A stretch of 64,000 nt of DNA from Alisma plantago-aquatica (Eukaryota; Streptophyta; Magnoliopsida; Alismatales; Alismataceae), in NCBI GenBank assembly GCA_963693085.1, contig OY856413.1, positions 543,080,879 through 543,144,878 of the forward strand, in the 5' to 3' direction. Under the pieces are notes generated by a model that searched no databases, was not told where the DNA came from, and saw only the letters and a list, made by a program, of their open reading frames with translations. Every line of letters begins with the position of its first letter. The first letter of the stretch is position 1. The translations under genes and the position numbers were made by a program. This document shows positions 1 to 10,268 of this stretch, piece by piece.

Positions 1-838
1 TTTCTTTTCTATGAGAAGCCTTTTATATTTGATGTTCCTTTATTTCATTATATTTCTCAATTTTCTTTTTAGTATGCACATACCAGCCTTTGCTGATGTC
101 TCCTATTTTCTCTTCTTACTGGGGTACGCTTCCAACCCTAGGTGAAGGATATGGTGGACATGGCATAAAGTTATGGACTTAGCTTAAGAAGTTAAAGCTT
201 GGAGACAATCTTGATGTGGTTTAGATTTCCCTCTACATGGATCCTTATGATGTACCCTTACATGTAAGTAAAGATGTTCTTTAGTAACCTTATGAGAAAT
301 TGAATATAGACAATGTTTCTATTCCACTGCTATACTTTGGTATTTTTGTATACCATTAATAAAGATTTGAAAATTTTACACCCACTCCAAGCATACCTTT
401 GAAATGTGTTTGGTCTAGAGGTTCTATTCGTTAAATTTTTAGTAGAAAGGTGGTTTTCCTTCTTTATGGAGTCTGAGAAGGGCTGGTGGAATGGAGAACT
501 ATTGACCCAACATTTGGTCAAAAAGGGTGGCTATCGAAGAGTTGTAGTTCGCTAGGGTGAAGTACTCATGGAGAGGGCAGTTGGGTTGTGGTTGAGATTC
601 ACCATTAGGACTAGGGCCGTCCATTTAAGCAGATTGGTGTTGTTTGCAGTGGTGTTGGTGTCTTCTTCTACCTATCTCTAGGTCATAGTAAGATTTTAGA
701 TTATTCCAAGTTATACGATTTTCCTTTAAGTTAATTTTAAGTGGTTAAGAAAAGAAAAAAAAGTTAAGGGTGGTTTACCAAGGCTGACTCTCTGATCTTT
801 GGGGTCATTAGAGATGACACGAGGATCGGGGCGTCACA
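1..838 (+). repeat. Element A 5' LTR, 3' part (cut by window start)
   Basis: This is the end of the 5' long terminal repeat of a Ty3/gypsy element. Positions 1-688 align with 10638-11325 at a constant offset of 10637, with no net indel and about 95% identity by eye in the parts compared. The LTR ends in GTCACA at 838, the same kind of end as element E (GTCACA at 55314), and a PBS-like site follows 7 bases later. The last 150 bases (689-838) have no partner in the downstream copy, because that copy is broken at 11325. Much of 1-350 is also related, in inverse orientation, to the LTR of element D. Confidence 0.85.
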
Positions 839-845
839 GTGATTT

Positions 846-857
846 TGGTATTAGAGT
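846..857 (+). promoter_or_regulatory. Element A primer-binding site (tRNA-iMet type, degenerate)
   Basis: The bases TGGTATTAGAGT match the plant initiator tRNA-Met PBS (TGGTATCAGAGC) at 10 of 12 positions and lie just behind the LTR end. This site primes minus-strand cDNA synthesis. The two mismatches fit an old, inactive copy. Confidence 0.75.
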
Positions 858-993
858 AAGGTCATGAGAGCCTTGGTTGAGTACATAGTTACTCCAAGTC
901 AAGGTCAGGGGACGATAAGAGACCAATACGATTAGGATTTAGGTGTTTTCCTTCTAACTACAATTTTCTAACAGGAAGTGTTCTGTTATACTA

Positions 994-2140
994 TTGCATA
1001 TGGCAGGAAGAGGATGTGGTCATGAGGACCAAGCTGAGAGCCACATTGGACCTGATCCTCAGGTGATGGGTCTAGGTGGTGGAGATGATGTGGATGAGGC
1101 ATCAAGAATGTACATGATGTTTCTTGAGACCAGGGAAAAGTATAAGATGGAGAGGCGAGCTTCTATCTCGAGCAGTAAGGATCTGATGAGATCCTATGAG
1201 CTGGTTAAGAAGCTTGGAGGTACCGAATTCTTTGGAACTATGGACCCTGTAGTGGAAGATGAATGGATGAGACAATTAGAGAAAGTGTTTTGTATGTTGG
1301 AGCTGTCTGAGGAAAGAAAAATCAATCACATAGTTTATTTGCTTAAAGGTGATGCAGAGCTCTGGTGGCGTGGAGTGGAAGATAAAAGGAGGAATACGGT
1401 ATTGACTTGGAAGGATTTGGTTGATGAATTCCATTTTAAGTACTACCCACCTACCTTTCTAAATGAGAAGAGAAGACAACTGGAGAACATCAAACAAGGG
1501 AATATGTCAGTGGGAGAGTATGAGGCATATTTCACCAGGTTGGTAAATTTCTGCCCGCAGCTCGTCCCAAACGACGTGGAAAAGTGTAAAAGATTCTAGG
1601 ATGGATTGAGGCCCGAAATCTAGCATAGTATATCTGTAGTTGGCCGAAAAGAAAGGGAGAACTTCAGAGAGTTTCTTGAGGCAGCAAGACGTATAGAGGA
1701 GTCTGTGAATGCTGATAAGCATTATGAGAATAGAAAGAGATCTGGAGACTTTAGAAGAGGACAAACTAGTAGTGGACACAGAGGAGGTGGTGGTTTCTTT
1801 TCAAAGATAGGACGAGGACTTGGATGTTTTGGTAGACAAGGATCTAGTTTTTCATCAAGTGGAGGAAGGCCCAATTCCAGAAGATGGAATACACAGTCAA
1901 CATGGACATCTCCAACTAGGTCTTCGGGATCTTCAGTGTCAGTGATAGGTCCGCCAAAGAGAGAGATACCGATGTGTGATATCTGTGGAAAGTCACACTC
2001 CGGTCAGTGTTGGGGTGCATATTTTCAGGGTTGTCACATCTGTGGATAGGTGGGACACTTCAGAAGGCAATGTCCCCAGTTTCAGCAAGTGGCAACACAG
2101 GGTTCCCAGTCAAAATACCAGAATGTTCCGAGATAGGCTC
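994..2140 (+). pseudogene. gag: Element A gag (capsid and nucleocapsid), interrupted
   Basis: Gag polyprotein relic. The first open stretch (994-1599, 201 codons) has the plant retrotransposon gag core at residues about 75-195, including the paired-tryptophan motif ELWWRGVED and FHFKYYPP. In-frame stops follow at 1597 and 1621. The same frame then runs from 1624 through a Gly/Ser/Arg-rich stretch to zinc-knuckle residues CDICGKSHSGQC (about 1975-2010) and CHICG-stop-VGHFRRQC (about 2034-2073), the second split by a TAG at 2047. Gag would have built the cytoplasmic particle and bound the RNA. The start at 994 is the first ATG after the PBS that opens this frame. Dead as a single protein. Confidence 0.88.
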
Positions 2141-2307
2141 CAACTAGAGGAGTGAGTTCTTCAGTAGATTTAGGTTCTCGAGGAGGAGGAGAACCCAATG
2201 GAAGGGAAGGACAATGAGGACATCGTGGGAGAGGAAGAGCTTCATGATGCTTCTTCTCTCTGACACAACAAGAAGGTATTGTTTCTTCCCGAGTAGTTAT
2301 AGGAGAA

Positions 2308-2760
2308 ATGCTTCTCTTTAATAGCATTTCAGTTATAGTTTTGATAGATCCGTGTGCTACTCACTTGTTTATACAGAGTTCTTTAGTTTGTGAGCTTAAC
2401 CTGTTAACCCAGGAGTTACCGTTGAATTTGTTGTTGAGGGTTCCATTAGGTGAACCAACATTGTTGACAAAGTTTTGTCCCAGGTGTTTATTGACCTTTG
2501 GTGGTTACACCATCGTGGTTAATCTAATACCCCTAGATATTAACTTTTTTCAAGTTATCTTAGGTATGGATTGCCTAGAGATGTATCGATTTCAGCTCGA
2601 CTGTTGGAAGAAGGAGGTTGTCTTTCAACAGGGTGGATTTTTTGGTGTCTTTTCTGGAGACAGGAAAGTTTTGCCTACGTGTATCATATCAGACACTGTA
2701 GATGATAAGATGTTGCAGAAAGGTTGTGAGGCATTCTTGGCACATGTAGTAGATACCAGA
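2308..2760 (+). pseudogene. pol: Element A pol: aspartic protease domain
   Basis: Retropepsin-like protease that would have cut the Gag-Pol polyprotein. It is in the same frame as gag, with several stops in the linker between them. The active-site region reads [11 protein letters not shown], where element E has LIDPGATHSFI, so the third residue of the catalytic D-x-G triad has become Cys (codon at 2353). Further on, [13 protein letters not shown] is the second conserved protease block. The run continues through the linker [10 protein letters not shown] toward RT. The Gly-to-Cys change alone should abolish protease activity. Confidence 0.88.
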
Positions 2761-4270
2761 GCAGAGAAGAGCACAGTCAGCCTATGGGATGTGCCAGTGG
2801 TCTGTGAGTTCCCAGATGTTTTCCCAGATGAGTTGCCAGGTCTACCTCCTAAAAGAGAGATAGACTTTGAGATCCAGGTGTTGCCAGGTAGTCACCCTGT
2901 AGCACTGCCAGCCTACAAAATGACACCTGTAGAGTTGAAGGAACTAAAGATCCAGTTACAGGAGTTACTGGATAAGGGTTTCATTCGACCTAGTTCTTCG
3001 CCATGGGGAGCTCCAGTCTTGTTTGTGAAAAAGAAAGATGGTACTATGAGGTTATGTATAGACTATAGACAATTGAATAAGATCACTATCAAGAATAAGT
3101 ACCTATTTCCAAGGATAGATGATCTGTTTGACTAGTTGCGTGGAGTGATGATCTTTTCTAAGATAGACTTGAGATCTGGATATCATCAGTTGAGGATAAA
3201 GGCTTCAGATATTCCTAAGTCAGCTTTCAGAACAAGATACAGGCATTATGCGTTTCTGGTCATGTTGTTTGGACTGACTAATGTCCCAACAGCTTTCATG
3301 GATATGATGAACTAGATTTTCAAGCCGTTCTTGGATCAGTTCATAGTGGTTTTCATAGATGACATTCTGATTTATTGCAGAGATGATGAGAAACATGAGC
3401 AGCATCTGAGGATAGCGTTACAATTGTTGAGACAACACCAGTTATATGCTAAGTTTAGTAAGTGTGAGTTCTGGTTAGTTGAAGTATCTTTTCTTGGACA
3501 TGTCATCTCAGGAGATGGAGTAAGTGTTGACCCTAAGAAAGTCGAGTCTGTTCTACAGTGGGAGCAGCCTAAAAATCCTACTGAGATCAGAAGCTTCTTA
3601 GGATTGGCATGATACTACAGGAGGTTCATCCAGAACTTCAGTGTTGTAGCGTCACCTCTGACACGCTTAACAAGAAAGGATGCACCATTTGTCTGGTCAG
3701 ATAACTATGAGAAGAGTTTTTTAGATCTTGAAGAAGAGGTTGACTACAACACCAGTGTTGATTCTGCCTGAGGTAGATAAAGGCTACACAGTGTTTTGTG
3801 ATGCTTCAAGGAGAGGTTTAGGCTGTGTGTTGATGCAGGAAGGCAAAGTAGTGTCTTATGCATCTAGATAGCTTAAGAAGAATGAGGAGAATTACCCGAC
3901 ACATGATCTGGAGTTAGCTGCAGTAGTTCATGCTCTTAAGACATGGTGCCACTATCTTTATGGTGAGGCGTGCCAGGTGTTTACGAATCATAAGAGATTG
4001 AAATATATCTTCACCCCGAAGGATCTAAATCTAAGACAGCGGAGATGGTTAGAATTGATCAAGGATTATGAAGTGATGATAGATTATCATCCTAGAAAAG
4101 CGAATGTGGTAGCATATGCCCTGAGCAGGAAGTCAAGTTCAACAGCTGATGTATTCTCTATGGCATGTTTCAGGAGAGACCTACTAGTAGAGATGCGGAA
4201 GTTGATCTTAGACTTAGGAGTGAGAGAACAGAGTGGTTTTATTGCACAGATGCAAGTCAAGCCTACCAGA
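2760..4270 (+). pseudogene. pol: Element A pol: reverse transcriptase and RNase H
   Basis: RT copies element RNA into cDNA and RNase H removes the template. The RT fingers and palm are clear: [38 protein letters not shown] and the catalytic FIDD at 3352-3363 (the YxDD motif, with both Asp present), followed by [17 protein letters not shown]. RNase H follows with [32 protein letters not shown] and [18 protein letters not shown]. Breaks: stops at 3133, 3313 and 3610, a frameshift near 3715-3740, another stop near 3868 and a further frameshift near 4270-4330. Element E has sense codons at the positions compared. Confidence 0.92.
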
Positions 4271-4329
4271 TCAAGGAATGACAACAGAGTGACAGTGAGT
4301 TATAACAGATCATGCAGGACATGACAGGG

Positions 4330-5733
4330 GGGAAAGACCAGAGTTCAGGTTTTCAGATGATGGTTTGTTGTATCAGCATGACCGGTTGTGTGTACTTGGA
4401 GACAGTGATTTGAAAGAACAGATTCTTGAGGAAGCGCATGCATCGATGTATGCTATGCATCCAGGAAACACTAAGATGTACAGGAATCTTAAGGAGTTGT
4501 ACTGGTAGTCAGGTATGAAGAAGGATATAGCTGAGTATGTGTCTAGGTGTAGTGTGTGCCAGTAGGTTAAGGCTGAGCATCAGAAACCTGTAGGTACCTT
4601 GCAATCTCTTCCTATACCAGAGTGGAAGTGGGAACATATCACAATGTATTTTGTGGTAGGGTTGCCCAAGACATCTAGAGGTTGTGACTCGATATGAGTG
4701 ATTGTGGATAGACTGACTAAGTCTGCTCACTTTCTTCCTATTAAGTCAACCTTTGATGACCCGAAATTGGCTAAGATATATGTGGATGAGATAGTCAGGA
4801 TGCATGGTATCCCAGTTTCAATAATATCATCCTAAGTTCACATCCATGTTTTGGAATCAGTTGCATCATGCTTTAGGCACAAAGTTAAGATTCAGTACAA
4901 CTTTTCACCCGCAGACAGATGGTCAGTCAGAGAGGACCATTCAGACTCTTGAGGACATTCTGAGAGCATGTGTCCTATAGTTCAGGGGAAGTTGGGAAGA
5001 ACACTTGAGCCTTATAGAGTTCGCATACAAAAATATTCACCATTCCAGTCTAGGTATGGCCTCGTATGAAGCTCTATATGGCAGAAAGTGTAGATCACCC
5101 ATATGTTGGTATGAGGTGGGTGAAAAAGAGATTCTTGGACCAGAGATAGTGGATTTGACTACATAAAAGATTACAGTGATCAGAGAACAACTGAAAGCTA
5201 CACAGGACAGGCAGAAGAGTTATGCTGAGAAGAGGCGTAGACCTCTTAAGTTTGAGGTTGATGATGAAGTGTATCTGAAAGTTTCACCATGGAAAGGAGT
5301 GTTGAGGTTTGGAAAGAGAGGCAAATTGACTCCTAGGTTTATGGGCCCATATCCTGTCATTGAGAGGATTGGACCTGTAGCCTACAGGTTAGATTTGCCA
5401 TCTGAGTTAGCTAATTTACATGATGTGTTACATGTATCGATGTTGAAGAAGTGTTACCCTGGTACAGAGAAGATAGTAAACCCAAAACCTGCACAACTCA
5501 GGAAAGATGTGTCCTATGTTGAAGGACCAGTACAAATAGTTGATCGGAAAATTAAGAAGCTTAAGAATCAAGAGATACCGTTAGTAAAAGTTTTGTGGAG
5601 GAACCACAACCTAGAGGAAGCCACGTGGGATCTTGAGTCAGATATGCGTAAAAAGTTTCCTTTTCTCTTTTATGAATTTCAGGATGAAATTCTTATAAGG
5701 GAGGGAGATTCTTATGGCCCACTCCGAGTTTAA
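4330..5733 (+). pseudogene. pol: Element A pol: integrase with C-terminal chromodomain
   Basis: Integrase would have inserted the cDNA. The HHCC zinc region is at about 4430-4565 (EEAHASMYAMHPG, then the Cys pair, with stops at 4507 and 4562). The first catalytic Asp is replaced by Tyr in TMYFVVGLP (about 4645). The segment around the second catalytic Asp is partly deleted near 4825-4840. The third block, [12 protein letters not shown], survives. The open stretch 5176-5733 (185 codons) carries the SH3-like GKLTPRFMGPYPV region and a chromodomain (VKVLWRNHNLEEATWDLE), which places the element among the chromoviruses, probably Tekay/Del. The reading frame runs on into the PPT. Confidence 0.92.
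5697..5708 (+). promoter_or_regulatory. Element A polypurine tract
   Basis: AAGGGAGGGAGA, an uninterrupted purine run just after the chromodomain. It lies at the spacing from the conserved GAAAT that is also seen in element E (26 bases from that motif to the LTR start). It primes plus-strand DNA synthesis. Confidence 0.75.
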
Positions 5734-5999
5734 CTAGTAAGTATAGTGATTAGTGAATCACCATGTTGATTAAGTTAAGATAAGTGTTCATGATAATATT
5801 AGTGTTTTGATCAAGTTGAGACATGATAGTTAGTATTTCTTCATGTTTTGAGGTTGTAGTGGATCTCATGCTTGAAAGTTTGCAAAAGAAATTGCTTGAA
5901 TCGGACCTCTGAGGTAAAAGATATGACACTTTAAAGTTCCTTGGGCCTAGACTGCAATTTATTCATTAATATTAGCCCCCATTCCCTTATCCCTTACCT

Positions 6000-6420
6000 C
6001 CCAACCAGTGCAAAGCACCGCTTGAGCAGCTGCGCTCGATCAGCCAGCAGAGGGAGAGGGCATGGTGATTTTATGGCTCCTTGAGCCGAGCTAGCTTTGC
6101 ATCGTCTTCCTCTTCCTTTCCTCCTATCTTCCTCACCCCAACCACCCCCGACCTCGACCTGCTTGAGCAGTGCCGGCCAGCAGCAGCGCCGACCAGCTTG
6201 TGGCACCGGCCAGGGGCTGATCTGGCACAAGAAGCACCACAAAATGCCCCCATTGAGTCCAGCCTTGAGGCCCAAGATCGAATCTACAACCCCGAGTAGT
6301 GAAGACCATCCGATCTCCTCTCCTTCCTGTGCGTGTGGAGCTGCTGCTTGCAGCAGGTCCGATCCAGGGCTGAACCAAGGTTGAAGACGACCCTGCGGAT
6401 GCCCAAAAGCGAGCTTTGGG
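6000..6420 (+). promoter_or_regulatory. GC-rich leader-like block in the element A LTR
   Basis: This block is much richer in G and C than its surroundings, with CCGGCC, CAGCAGCGCC and pyrimidine-rich stretches. The LTRs of D and S have comparable blocks at about 47580-48180 and 36660-37790. In plant chromovirus LTRs such blocks are often the transcribed leader downstream of the promoter. Several overlapping short ORFs on both strands come only from base composition. Its role is inference. Confidence 0.4.
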
Positions 6421-7239
6421 CGGATTTTAGTTGAATTTCAACCACCCCGATTCTCTGTGAGTAGAATATCACCCACTAAGCAAGCATTAACTCTAAGAAA
6501 CGGATGATTTCGGTTAGATCTATGTTTTTCATGGGTAACATCGATTACCCAAGTGACAGGCAGTCTTGGTGTTGCCTGATTTTTTATTACACGTTTCTCT
6601 TCTTCATGTTTTGCATGATCTTAGTTTATTTAATGATTTGTACGATTTGGAGTGTTGGAATTTACACAGTTGATAAAATCCTAGTTTGCTCAGTTTAAGA
6701 GATTGAAGACAGTGGCACGACTTACTTTGTGCGTAGTTTAGTATTAATATGAATTGACATGTTTCTCAAAGATATCATTAGAAATTCTCAGTTATTATTA
6801 ATAATTCTTTCCATGATAAATAATTAACTCTTAATTAAGTTATGTGATGCACAACTCAGGATTAGGGTTGATGTGCACGTTTTCCAAGAAAGCACAAATA
6901 ATTTACAGGTGCAAATGATGATTACTCGTATATCAAGTAATTAACTCTTATCAGTGTATTAAGAAGTTCAATTGCTTGATTCTAGTGCATAAAGTGCCAA
7001 GTTGACATGTATTCTGTTTAATTAAGAATTTTAGTCTGCCTGTATGTATAGTATGATGATTACTTAGAATATCACAATGTTTTGAATATACTACTCTACC
7101 AAGACTAGAATGATATACATGTTGTATTATAAACTTCAAATAAATATACGTGGTACCATAGAGATACCAGAGACAAGTATAAGTAAGAGAAAGATACAAT
7201 ATAGTAAGAGCTTTCCAAGAATAATAAAATAATAGACTT

Positions 7240-8590
7240 AGGAGGAGCCCTGAACACCGTAGATTCCCTATGAGAGGTCTACGCCGTAGGGATGAAACGA
7301 CCTAACCCTGGGAGTGTCCAGTATACGGGGGTCGGAACATACTAACTGGTGGTATGGGGGATGAAGCCCTAGTGGAAGTCTCCTTAAAATACAACATGTA
7401 GTGTCCAACATCAACCAGAGGTCCTGGTGGCACTAGAGTACAGAAAAGCCAATAGGTGGCTTGACTCTCTACCTGTGTGCTCAGGTCAAAGGAGGAGTCC
7501 AATTTTACGGCCCATAGGTATGCCGAGGCCAGAGAGCCATTTTCCTATTGCAGACCAGTGACCTCGTCAGGCTTAGCATCCCTGGTGTGTCAGCTAATTC
7601 TTATACGGTGAGTTCGTATTTCGTTACGATTCTTTATATGTAGAGTACACTGCATATGATCAGGGCATAAGCTAAAATATTATAATATAAGTTTTAAAGA
7701 GTTTCTTATAAGAAAGAAAGGCTAAGAAAGATTCGAGTACAGTTTCACAACAGTTGTTCTTTAAATGTAATTTTGGCATCCTATGTTATTTAGGGTGACT
7801 TGTTGAAAGCAATCTTTATTCAGTGACTTATTGAAAGCAATCTTTATTCAGTGAATGTTTATGACACATTAAATCCTTATGTGAGTCATGTGTTAAGTGA
7901 ATGAGGTAAATGAAACCCTAAGGATAGGGTGTTAAATGAATCAGGTATTGTGATATTAATGTTCTCAATATGAGATGTGGTGATGCTTAATAGTTATGTT
8001 GTGGTAAATTTGATCAGATGATCTATGAAAATGAATGATTTACAAAGATAAACTAGGATATGTTGATGTAATGATTGAATTGTGAATTTAAGGAGTGAAT
8101 TAGACATTTAGAATCCTCACAGGATGAGGCCTACACTGTGGAGAGGAAACAGTTTTCTCGACTGGAGGTTGTTTAGATCGAGGTAAGTTGGTGTGCTCCA
8201 ATAGGGTGCGGGGGTCTTGACCAGTAGGGTAGACTCCTTACAGTTGTGTGGTACCCAACACAAACTGGGGATGTCGGTGGTACCTACGTTACATCTTGTA
8301 GTGATCAGTGGTCAGTAGGTCCACTGATGCACAATAAGCCTGAGGTATTTGACTCACCGGCTAAGTACCCAGGTTGAGAGGTGGAATCTGAGATTTTTGG
8401 CCGCTCCCATTAGCCACCGAGAGGTATACGTGCTAAGGACCGCTGCAGACGGGGTCTTACTGGTGTGACAGGCTTAGGAACCCGAGCATGCTTCTAAGCC
8501 TTGTATAGTGAGATCGTAGCTTGCTACGATTCTTTCACATGTTGTGGTACACCTCATGTGGGTTTAGGGCATAATAAGATGAAAGAGAGG
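7240..8590 (+). repeat. Diverged direct duplication of about 450-480 bp
   Basis: Two related blocks, about 7240-7680 and 8112-8585. Matching landmarks occur in the same order: GACTCC/GTCTCCTTA, then CCAACA...AAC, then GGTACC/GGCAC, then CTGCAGAC/TTGCAGACC, then TACGATTCTTT, a GTACAC...CATATG/CATGTG stretch, and finally AGGGCATAA at 7664 and 8566. The blocks are clearly related but diverged. The spacing of about 900 bp suggests a tandem unit of about 0.9 kb, with the AT-rich part between the blocks being part of the unit. Confidence 0.6.
7796..7852 (+). repeat. Tandem 28-bp repeat, two copies
   Basis: TGACTTGTTGAAAGCAATC and TGACTTATTGAAAGCAATC start two consecutive, nearly identical units, each ending in TTTATTCAG. 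A small local duplication inside the LTR region. Confidence 0.8.
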
Positions 8591-10223
8591 TTAAACAAGT
8601 GTGTGTAGTTATTAAGTATCCTTTGTATGTTTCTGAGTTATTGGTTCTCTTTGAGATTAATGAAGCATGTTCATATATTTAATCACTCTTGTAGATATAT
8701 AGAGTATCTTGACATATTTATGTTTGTGAATGATTAGTCTCTAAAAATAATACTACTATTATAATTGATATCAGTTGCTCAACATATTTATAATTATATA
8801 AGTGCTTTAAACTATTTCTATGAAGTATTCATTCACTGAGTGAGTAGGCTCACCCCTATACTCACAATTTTTAGGGATAACTCATGGACTGAAGATGTCA
8901 CACATCAGAGTAGATCTTCCATAGGAGTTTTGCATGAGATTAGTTATGTTTAGTAAGTCCCTATCACTCTAGGTCCTTGTATACAGTTGAGAGAGAATTG
9001 TAAATGGTAATGTGTAACTTTGTTTCTTTAATAATAGAGTATATATCTGGTTATCATGTTGTATGTACGTGGAAGTGTGAGAAATAGAATGAATGTATGG
9101 ATTTGTATCATTAATGTTGAGATCATATTAGACTAATCAAAGTTTAATTCTGTTGTAAGTTTGATTATGTGATTGAATGTGAGAAAACAAAGAGTTTGAA
9201 TTAAAGGAAAAAAATGAGTGAACTTTGTATTAAGTATAATCCTCAAACTTATGCCCTAATCTCATGATTAGTGGTAATCATGGGATGTGAGTGTAATAGT
9301 AGACATGGACATTAGTGATTGGGCCAATAAGCATGGGCCCAAGTACTCTCCTCCTCTCGTGAATTTCTTTAATGACTTGGTTTTTATTGATTTTCTGATT
9401 GATCGAGCTTTAAATAATCGTAACTAATTATTTGTTCGGCCAAAAATTACAAATAAATAACCATTGGATTCAGAAAAATGAGAGCTATCTTTTGGTGTTC
9501 ATTTTTTTGCCTAAATCCAATCTTAAAAATATGTATTTTCAATGAATTTACCTAAATATATAATAACTTGTAAATTTCATAACTACATATATATAAGTAA
9601 GAAAAATATACTAAAATATGTTTTGGACTCGTAATAACATAAACTAAAATGTGGACCAATTTTCATAACCTAATTCACATAATGAAAAGAGGTGGTTTTT
9701 AGGGTTTGGATAATGTACATGAAATTGACATAAAACTACATGTGTTTAATAGGCTCTTGGAGACCTAGGCTTGGATCTAGAAGTGCTTTGGATAGAATAT
9801 ACTCTAAAGTTGAGGTATGTTATATCCCCTATTATTCTATATTGAGCAATTCACCTATATTTCTTCATTCTCTTGGTCCTATGGACAATATCCTACACAT
9901 ATGCCTTTTCTTTTGGAAATATTGGTTCATGTGAACTACTTTAATTTGTTACTGATTTTGTGATCATGGATATTCTCTTGGACTCTTTTCTTTTGCATTG
10001 GTGCATGTTGGGCTTTTGATGATATGTGTCCACTATGATGTGGATGTTTATTTGTGGATATGTGATATCTTGTTCCCACTTGCATGGGATGCATGTGTTG
10101 TCCATTGTGTGATATGTCAACTTTGTATAATTCTAATCATACTTTTCTACTTGCCTCTACATTTAACATGTTATGTGATTCAGTAGCACTAGAGTAGTGT
10201 AATTGCATTGGTTTTGTTTATGG

Positions 10224-10268
10224 CAGATGTGTAATTTCCTGCCTGAGCAGATGTGTAATTTCCTGCTC
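10224..10268 (+). repeat. Tandem repeat of about 23 bp, two copies
   Basis: Two adjacent units share GCAGATGTGTAATTTCCTGC. Related phrases (ATGTATGATTCTTG) also repeat a little downstream, at about 10307 and 10342. This is a small slippage-prone part of the LTR. Confidence 0.75.

Noticed and set aside
5994..6472. Six overlapping ORFs of 60-95 codons on both strands
   Set aside because: They come from the GC-rich leader block of the element A LTR. Frames overlap on both strands and none has a motif or codon pattern of a gene.
8890..8912. Second LTR end with PBS (GATGTCACA followed by ATCAGAG)
   Set aside because: It looks like an LTR end plus part of a PBS, but there is no matching upstream LTR start and the sequence runs on as LTR. 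Probably chance.
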